From the NCBI RefSeq assembly GCF_004771005.1, contig NZ_RQHV01000036.1, forward strand, positions 161,637 through 225,636: a stretch of DNA of 64,000 nt, in the 5' to 3' direction. The position numbers and the translations under genes were made by a program. Of this stretch, positions 58,927-64,000 are shown in pieces. Under the pieces are notes generated by a model. That model saw only the letters and a list, made by a program, of their open reading frames with translations. It searched no databases and was not told the DNA's origin. This DNA is from Leptospira ilyithenensis (GTDB lineage: Bacteria > Spirochaetota > Leptospiria > Leptospirales > Leptospiraceae). Position 1 is the stretch's first letter, and each line of letters opens with the position of its first letter.

Positions 58927-60192
58927 ATGACATCAATCGAAAAACTAAAGTTTTTGAACGAGGACCAGGTTCGTTCCATCGCGGGAGAGTTCGGAACGCC
59001 CGTATTTGTCTATTCCCAAGCTGAGATCGAAAAAAAATGCGATGAGGCACTTTCTTTCCCGAATGCCTTCGGTTTAAACGTTCGTTATGCAATGAAGGCC
59101 AGTCCCAATGCAAATGTATTGAAGATTATGCAAAATAAGGGAATCCTCATCGATGCATCCTCGGAACATGAGGTGCACCGTGCCGTTGCGGCGGGTTTTC
59201 CTTCTTCTGCGATCATGATTACATCCCAACAATTTCCGAAAGACCTTAAATCCTTTATAGAAAAAGGTGTGGAATTTAATGCCTGTTCCTTGCAACAATT
59301 GGAGGAATTTGGAAAATTATTTCCAGGTCATACGGTTTCCATTCGTTTTAACCCCGGTCTCGGCTCCGGTCATACCAAAAAAACGGATGTAGGGGGAGTG
59401 ACTTCCTCGTTCGGGATTTGGCACGAAAAGATGCCCGAATTGAAAGCCATCGTTTCAAAATACAATTTAGTGGTAAACAAAGTCCATACCCATATCGGTT
59501 CGGGAAGTGATCCTGAGGTTTGGAAAGCAGTCGCACATTATACCCTGGAATACGCCGAGATGTTTGAATCGGTAACTACTGTTAGTTTGGGAGGCGGATA
59601 TAAAGTGGGTAGAATGGCGGATGAAAAATCCACTGATTTGCAACTGATCGGAAAACCCGCAAAAGAATTATTCGTTCAATTTGCCGAAAAACACGGGCGC
59701 AAATTGACGCTGGAAATCGAACCCGGCACCTATTTGGTCGCGCTTTGCGCATCTCTCATCACAACCGTAGACGACAAAATCGATACCGGTTCCAAAGGGT
59801 ATTGTTTTTTGAAACTGGATACCGGGATGGACGCAAATACAAGACCTTCGTTGTACGGGGCAAAACATCCGTTAGTGACTGTTCCCGGAGACGGAAGGGC
59901 CGTTACCAAAACGGAAGAATATGTAGTAGTAGGACATTGTTGCGAGTCGGGAGATGTATTCACTCAAAAAGAAGGAGGGGAACCTATCGCTCGTTTGATG
60001 GCAGAAACGAATGTGGGGGACCTGGTTTCGATGGAAGCGGTAGGCGCTTACTGTTCAAGTATGTCTACCAAAAACTACAATAGTTTTCCCGAAACACCTG
60101 AAGTTCTGGTTCTGAATTCCGGAGAAACGAAACTGATTCGCAAAAAACAAGTGTTAGAAGATATATATAAAAACGAAATCAAAGTTTTATAA
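58927..60192 (+). CDS. lysA: Diaminopimelate decarboxylase family
   Basis: PLP enzyme for the last step of lysine synthesis. The alanine-racemase-like barrel has the PLP Lys K57 in RYAMKASPN, HTHIGSGSD and a SLGGGYKVG phosphate loop; the C-terminal barrel has CCESGD and the GAYCSSM motif. 421 residues, close to normal. It uses meso-diaminopimelate, also the peptidoglycan cross-linker made by neighbouring enzymes' substrates. ispD starts 3 bases after the stop. Confidence 0.88.
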   Translation: MTSIEKLKFLNEDQVRSIAGEFGTPVFVYSQAEIEKKCDEALSFPNAFGLNVRYAMKASPNANVLKIMQNKGILIDASSEHEVHRAVAAGFPSSAIMITSQQFPKDLKSFIEKGVEFNACSLQQLEEFGKLFPGHTVSIRFNPGLGSGHTKKTDVGGVTSSFGIWHEKMPELKAIVSKYNLVVNKVHTHIGSGSDPEVWKAVAHYTLEYAEMFESVTTVSLGGGYKVGRMADEKSTDLQLIGKPAKELFVQFAEKHGRKLTLEIEPGTYLVALCASLITTVDDKIDTGSKGYCFLKLDTGMDANTRPSLYGAKHPLVTVPGDGRAVTKTEEYVVVGHCCESGDVFTQKEGGEPIARLMAETNVGDLVSMEAVGAYCSSMSTKNYNSFPETPEVLVLNSGETKLIRKKQVLEDIYKNEIKVL

Positions 60193-60195
60193 TTC

Positions 60196-60888
60196 ATGCG
60201 CAACCTTTATGCAGTCATCCTTGCGGGAGGAGTGGGAACTAGAATCGGAGGGAACACCCCAAAACAGTTCATCCATCTCGCTGGCAAACCGTTATTCCGA
60301 TATTCGATAGAAGTATTTCAAAGCTGGGGACTTCTTAAATCCTTAACCCTTGTTTCTCATAAAGATTGGATCTTAAAATTGGAAGAGGCGGCCGGTCCAG
60401 TTTTGGAAGTCAACGATCGGATTGTGGAAGGGGGTGCTTCCCGCCATTTATCCTGTTTGGCGGGGATTTCCTCCATTCCTTATGATGATGAGGATATGAT
60501 ACTGATCCATGATGCGGCAAGGCCCTTCTTTACCGCTACCGAACTGGACGAGCTTGTAGGTTCTGCGCAAATTTACGGAGCTTCTACCTTGGCGACAGCG
60601 GCAACGGAAACGATTGTAAAAGTGGAAGAAAACTCAAATTTTACAAAAGAATCCGTTCCCAGATCCTTGTTGTATATGGTAAAAACTCCTCAGGCGGTCA
60701 CAGGAAAATTATTAAACGAGCTCCTTGCAAATCCTGTCAGTAAAGATATTTCACTTCATCCGACGGATCTATGTTCCTGGGTGGAAACATTGGGAAAACA
60801 AACGGGGATCGTGCCTTGCTCTTCCAAAAACATCAAGATCACTACTCCTACGGATGTAGTTCTTGCTACTGAATTGTTAAAAGCCTAA
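60196..60888 (+). CDS. ispD: 2-C-methyl-D-erythritol 4-phosphate cytidylyltransferase
   Basis: Third step of the MEP isoprenoid pathway, needed for the lipid carrier of cell-wall synthesis. The 230-residue protein has the nucleotide loop AVILAGGVGTRIGGNTPKQF, then LIHDAARPF and a TPQA near 170. The size is normal. It shares the last 4 bases with the PilZ gene's stop on the other strand. Confidence 0.95.
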   Translation: MRNLYAVILAGGVGTRIGGNTPKQFIHLAGKPLFRYSIEVFQSWGLLKSLTLVSHKDWILKLEEAAGPVLEVNDRIVEGGASRHLSCLAGISSIPYDDEDMILIHDAARPFFTATELDELVGSAQIYGASTLATAATETIVKVEENSNFTKESVPRSLLYMVKTPQAVTGKLLNELLANPVSKDISLHPTDLCSWVETLGKQTGIVPCSSKNIKITTPTDVVLATELLKA

Positions 60889-61979
60889 CGTCCGTGGAAA
60901 ATTCTGAATCTTTGTTTCCAAACCCAGATGCGGAAATGATTCATGTTTTCCGCTGACTCGATTTGCAAACCGTAACCTACCGGTTTCCCATAACGAGCGT
61001 TCGGGTTGGACCATCGGACGATCCCTTTTAAGGAAATAGTACCCGAACGGGTGAGTATTTTTACGGAGATAAGCTCTCCCATTTCGTAAACCACATCTGA
61101 TTTGATGTAAAGTCCTTCCGTGGAAATATTTACAAGCTCTCCCGTGGATTCTCCAGGAAGGTTTTTGCCCGCTTCTATTTTATTGGAAACAGGGTATCTC
61201 GGTGCGAATACTCTGGTAAGAAATTTCAAAAATTCTTCTTTTTCTTCTTTCTGGGCTACCTGAAATTCGTATGTGATGCCCGCGAGGTCGGTGCCGTCAG
61301 CTTCCCGATCCAACCTAATGATTGTTCCTTTTACGGAGATGGGAATGATTTCTCTTTTTTCATTTTCCAATTTGAGATGGAGATTGATCGGATCGTCTTC
61401 TTTTAAAAAATGATGTTGCGGTAAAGGTATAAGAGCGCCTGAGCCCGAGACATTGATGGTATAACCATCTCCTTCTCTTTCTCCGTCTACATTGGTCCAA
61501 TGAAAAGGAACCGGATGAGTCTCCCTGTATCTTCCTCTCCAACCTCTCTGCAATCCGCTTAAGTACGGAGCGGATATTTCCTTTCTTAAAAAATAAAAAA
61601 TAGCACCTAATATAACTGCGGTGAAGACGGCGTTCCAAACGATGTCGGGAGTCTGCAACCGGATGCCGGCAAGAAAAAGCTTTTTGCCAAGGCTGATCCA
61701 GGCCACCATCCAAAGATTGTAAGAAGCCAGAACAATGGCGAATAGCAGAAACAGATAATAACCGAATTTCTTTTTTGCGACGAGTCCGTATGCAATCACA
61801 AGGCTCAGTGCGGAGAGAAAATACTGCAGCGGCTGAATCCGATCAAAAACGTGATCCCATCTTTGGCTTAAGTCGTATAAGGCGGCGGTAGCAAAAAAAT
61901 TAAGAAACGGAATCGTAAAAAATATAAGGGCAACGAATAATATGGGAAGCGGATAGTGGAATAATCGAAGTGCCATCAT
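60885..61979 (-). CDS. Membrane protein with two PilZ domains
   Basis: A 364-residue protein with about four membrane helices in the first ~130 residues, followed by two PilZ-like domains. The first (about 145-250) has RYRETHPVPFHW and NVSGSGALI; the second (about 255-350) has RYPVSNKIEAG and NISTEGLYI. The RxxxR of c-di-GMP binding is weak in the second, so at most one is likely to bind. PilZ proteins act as c-di-GMP receptors. GGAGA precedes the ATG and just upstream is an 11-base T run. It lies downstream of two cNMP-domain genes on the same strand. Confidence 0.82.
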   Translation of the reverse strand: MMALRLFHYPLPILFVALIFFTIPFLNFFATAALYDLSQRWDHVFDRIQPLQYFLSALSLVIAYGLVAKKKFGYYLFLLFAIVLASYNLWMVAWISLGKKLFLAGIRLQTPDIVWNAVFTAVILGAIFYFLRKEISAPYLSGLQRGWRGRYRETHPVPFHWTNVDGEREGDGYTINVSGSGALIPLPQHHFLKEDDPINLHLKLENEKREIIPISVKGTIIRLDREADGTDLAGITYEFQVAQKEEKEEFLKFLTRVFAPRYPVSNKIEAGKNLPGESTGELVNISTEGLYIKSDVVYEMGELISVKILTRSGTISLKGIVRWSNPNARYGKPVGYGLQIESAENMNHFRIWVWKQRFRIFHGR

Positions 61980-62078
61980 GAAAAATCTCCAAAAAAAAAA
62001 AGTTAAGTCAAGAAATTTTTACGGATTCCTTTGCAAATGATGCAATGCACGATAAATACATTGCAGTTTTGCATTTTG

Positions 62079-62609
62079 TCATCCTGTTCCTTTATTTTTC
62101 TCTTCCTCCGGCGGGGAAGTTTCCATTGGGGTGTTAGACGGTTCTGCAGCATCCGGATTTGCTGCTGCGGGCTCCCGGTTCAAACTATCTTGGTTGAGTA
62201 AAGAATAGATTTCTTCTTTTCTTTCCGTAACTTTCTCTTCTACCTCGGATAACCTGCGAATGATGCTATGAAGTAGTACGGATAGGAAAGCAGGGCTTTC
62301 TTTTCCCATTCCCAGAAAGATCTCCCGGTTGATAATCCCCAGTTTCGTATCTTCTGCGATGGCAATGACGGTAGCCGCACGGGGAGAAGGTTGGATGAGC
62401 GCCAGTTCTCCAAAAAATTCCCCCGGTCCCATTTGGCGAATGATCAGGTCTTCTCCATTTCCCGTTTTTTTCGTGACTTTCAATTTTCCGGAAAAAATAA
62501 AATACATGACCCCGTTTGTTTCTTCGCCTTCCTGAAATACCGTCTGGTCTTTGGGAAAATGGCGAATGCTCACTTCGCTTAGGAAACGTTTCAAATGATC
62601 CGTGCTCAT
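62079..62609 (-). CDS. Cyclic-nucleotide-binding domain protein
   Basis: A 176-residue protein with one cNMP-binding domain (about 8-125): IRHFPKDQTVFQEGEETNGVMYF and the phosphate-cassette-like GPGEFFGELALIQPSPRAATV. A Pro/Glu/Ala-rich tail (about 140-176) has no clear fold. No DNA-binding domain, so it is probably an effector or adaptor. It overlaps by ATGA with a related gene upstream (62606), forming a tandem pair likely born by duplication. Confidence 0.9.
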   Translation of the reverse strand: MSTDHLKRFLSEVSIRHFPKDQTVFQEGEETNGVMYFIFSGKLKVTKKTGNGEDLIIRQMGPGEFFGELALIQPSPRAATVIAIAEDTKLGIINREIFLGMGKESPAFLSVLLHSIIRRLSEVEEKVTERKEEIYSLLNQDSLNREPAAANPDAAEPSNTPMETSPPEEEKNKGTG

Positions 62610-63025
62610 GTTTCCTCCGATTTCATTTCTTCTATTATTCTTTCCAATTCATTCAGTCTGGTTTCCGCACGGTGCAGTTTTTCTACGGAACTGCGTAGTA
62701 GGTGAAATAGAAAATGTGCGTTGATCTTTGCCAATTTTTCGAACTGGTCTTCTCGTAAGATTCCGAGTTTGGCATTTGCGGAAACAACGCTCACACTCAT
62801 CGCTCTAGGATTACGTGTGATGAGTGCCAGTTCTCCAAAAAACTCACCTGGTCCGAGTCCTTTGATGATTTCCTGCAGACCGTCAGGATTTTTTTTTGTA
62901 ACGGCAAACATTCCCTGCATGATGCAGTACATATTGCCGTCGTGATGGTCGCCTTCCCTAAAGATAATTTCACCCCGCGCATAAGTCTGCGTGGAAATAT
63001 TTTGCATGTATTCTAGTATATTCAT
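62606..63025 (-). CDS. Cyclic-nucleotide-binding domain protein
   Basis: A 139-residue single-domain protein close in sequence to its downstream neighbour: TYARGEIIFREGDHHDGNMYC and GPGEFFGELALITRNPRAMSV. The C-terminus is a charged helix (RAETRLNELERIIEEMK) that could dimerise. Start is taken as the ATG at 63025, with GAAGG at a normal distance. The ATG at 63043 is in frame behind AAGGAG but too close to it. Confidence 0.88.
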   Translation of the reverse strand: MNILEYMQNISTQTYARGEIIFREGDHHDGNMYCIMQGMFAVTKKNPDGLQEIIKGLGPGEFFGELALITRNPRAMSVSVVSANAKLGILREDQFEKLAKINAHFLFHLLRSSVEKLHRAETRLNELERIIEEMKSEET

Positions 63026-63043
63026 CGTAGACCTTCGGGTCAT

Positions 63044-63482
63044 TTCTCCTTAACGGAACTGTTTGTCATTTAGAAAAACACTCCACGCTCTTTTTCGCGG
63101 AACATCCGTCCGGCGAAAAAACTTCGGCCATCCCTGGCCTCGCCGTTTGCGAGAACTGTTTTCCGAATTGTTCAATATAATATAGTATTTGAAATTGCAC
63201 ATCCAAACTACAAAATTAGTAATTCAGAGTATTCTAAAATTCTAATTTATGTTTTCGATACTACTGGCAAGTATGGTTCGTTGGAAATCAAAACTTTACC
63301 ACTTTCCAATGGAATTTGACGAAACCGGGAAATCATTCCCTTTCCTGTTTTGATAAAAATAAGAACTTTCTTCCTATTTTCCAAAGAAAAAATCCGCCGG
63401 TAATTCTTTAGGAAACGAAGGGTCTTTTGGAAAATCTCTCTCGACAAGGAAGCCCTCCATAACAATATGCCTATAACTACAT
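63044..63482. other. Intergenic region between the cNMP pair and tRNA-Leu
   Basis: About 440 bases without a supported gene. It holds a two-part hairpin: outer CGGCGA (63111-63116) with TCGCCG (63140-63145), inner GGCC/GGCC, with no T run on either side. AT-rich sequence with TTCAATA..TATTTGAA follows (63171-63193). Open frames running antisense to the tRNA have no family resemblance and are left out. I found no strong promoter for the tRNA. Confidence 0.5.
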
Positions 63483-63564
63483 GCGGGCGTGGCGAAATTG
63501 GCAGACGCACCAGATTTAGGTTCTGGCGCCGAGAGGCGTGGGGGTTCAAGTCCCTCCGCCCGCA
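63483..63564 (+). tRNA. tRNA-Leu (anticodon TAG)
   Basis: Complete class II tRNA: acceptor GCGGGCG / CGCCCGC, D arm with GGC..GCA, anticodon stem CCAGA/TCTGG with loop TTTAGGT giving TAG, a long variable arm CGCCGAGAGGCG, and T arm GGGGG TTCAAGT CCCTC with one mismatch. Discriminator A; CCA is not encoded, unlike the tRNA-Met at 35425. Reads leucine CUN codons. Confidence 0.95.
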
Positions 63565-63634
63565 AAATCAGATCTCATTTTCAAAAAATCCAAACAAACG
63601 ACGAAATACTTGAGGGCTTGAACAGTCGAACGAT

Positions 63635-63672
63635 CTGTTAGTTTCGTGACCCATAGGGAACGAAACTAACAG
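63635..63672. repeat. Long perfect hairpin downstream of tRNA-Leu
   Basis: CTGTTAGTTTCGT (63635-63647) pairs perfectly with ACGAAACTAACAG (63660-63672); the 12-base loop holds an inner CCC/GGG pair. Thirteen base pairs is far above chance. No T run follows on either strand, so it is not a standard terminator. It may be the end of a repeat element or part of a structured RNA with copy C downstream. Confidence 0.6.
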
Positions 63673-63896
63673 ACCCGAGGAAAGGAAGTCCGAGGGAGAG
63701 AGCCATAGAGTGCGAGAATGTGAACTGGGCGGTAGGCCGACTGACTTTTGGAAACTCACGTCAATCTTTGAGATGGGCTTAACCCACCGAAGGGAGACAT
63801 CTCTCTTGCTTTTAAGAGACTATGTTAGGATGGAGAGGCTCACATCTTTTCCTTTTGTCCGAAGCGAGGCTCTCCTTATAAGATGGGATTTTGGTA

Positions 63897-63941
63897 TCCC
63901 CGCCCTGATTTGGGAGGGGTGAACCACCCATCCCGTTACCC
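63897..63941 (-). repeat. Dispersed structured intergenic repeat, copy C (inverted)
   Basis: Read on the minus strand this copy has GGGTGGTTCACCCCTCCC, a short spacer, then GGGCGGGGAT, matching the core of copy B almost base for base. CCCCTCCC can pair with GGGCGGGG (63912-63919 with 63898-63905) over a 6-base loop. The opening GGCAAAAAGGCGAA element of copies A and B is not seen before the window ends. Confidence 0.65.
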
Positions 63942-64000
63942 ATAAGTAAGTAACTTCCACATGATTGCCGCAGATTGTAATTTGTAAAGTCCCCTAGCCA

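Larger units (their letters stand above)
63565..64000. other. Non-coding region at the window end
   Basis: About 436 bases after tRNA-Leu. It holds the hairpin at 63635-63672, a purine-rich stretch (63673-63720), and copy C of the dispersed repeat at 63897-63941. A plus-strand open frame (63710-63922, 70 codons) runs through the repeat and ends inside it. It has no clear ribosome site or family resemblance, so I do not call it a gene. Confidence 0.5.

Noticed and set aside
63673..63730. Resemblance to RNase P RNA: GAGGAAAGGAAGTCCG looks like the conserved GAGGAAAGTCCG
   Set aside because: The motif is broken by inserted bases, and the other conserved parts of RNase P RNA (the 3' ACAGAA..CCGGCTTA half of P4 and the internal loops) are not found in the following bases.
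63710..63922. 70-codon open frame near the window end
   Set aside because: Runs through repeat copy C, lacks a clear ribosome site and resembles no known family; more likely a by-product of the repeat.

Overview
The window looks like chromosomal backbone of a spirochaete, most likely a Leptospira and perhaps one of the saprophytic species. The basis is overall resemblance of the proteins: a short 925-residue SMC, a periplasmic 8-Cys small protein, spirochaete-style lipoboxes ending in C after bulky residues, and a cell-shape cluster with bactofilin. Composition is AT-leaning. TTG and GTG starts are common, and genes are packed tightly with many ATGA overlaps. I saw no phage, insertion sequence, transposase or CRISPR array.

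Layout. 1-640: end of rplM, then rpsI and its terminator. 684-5167: an MFS permease, alaS and yajQ. 5217-5906: a DUF1275 membrane protein on the minus strand. 5995-17727: a long plus-strand run with ftsK, a LolA-like carrier, a RodZ-like protein, rimO, pgsA, trpD, yajC, an unknown Sec-neighbour protein, secD and secF. 17734-21619: riboflavin genes ribD, ribE and ribBA, with a STAS protein on the other strand between the last two. 21623-24202 (minus): pdxH, prepilin peptidase and an aminotransferase. 24287-30399 (plus): a large AAA/VWA-like protein, smpB, der, plsY and an unknown protein. 30363-32222 (minus): a DUF115/Maf-type protein. 32297-35074: smc. 35115-37159 (minus): a Cys-rich small protein, tRNA-Met and glnA. 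37633-39378: a PP2C/RsbU-type phosphatase. 39394-41793 (minus): an unknown exported protein and a two-component pair. 41890-47113 (plus): an MBOAT/SGNH acetylation pair, class I aldolase and malQ. 47392-52461: an Mpo1-like protein, an AraC regulator (minus), a metallo-hydrolase lipoprotein, a transglutaminase-like protein and a predicted subclass B1 metallo-beta-lactamase. 52479-58869 (minus): an envelope operon with a PLPC-type protein, PBP1A, bactofilin, a LysM/M23 peptidase and a DUF900 hydrolase. 58927-60888: lysA and ispD. 60885-63043 (minus): a PilZ protein and two cyclic-nucleotide-binding proteins. 63483-63564: tRNA-Leu. The last 430 bases are non-coding but structured.

How the genes work together. 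Much of the window serves the envelope: Sec export (yajC, secD, secF), lipoprotein traffic (LolA-like), phospholipid synthesis (plsY, pgsA), and peptidoglycan synthesis and remodelling (PBP1A, bactofilin with M23, RodZ-like, lysA). Signalling is represented by partner switching (STAS and PP2C), a histidine kinase pair, PilZ and cNMP domains.

Most interesting points: a dispersed structured intergenic repeat in three copies (19071, 47119 and 63897 on the minus strand); a predicted chromosomal B1 metallo-beta-lactamase with all zinc ligands present; a malQ frame whose conserved N-terminus lies upstream of any ATG, GTG or TTG; an SMC with almost no hinge; and a bactofilin/M23/PBP operon likely tied to helical cell shape.
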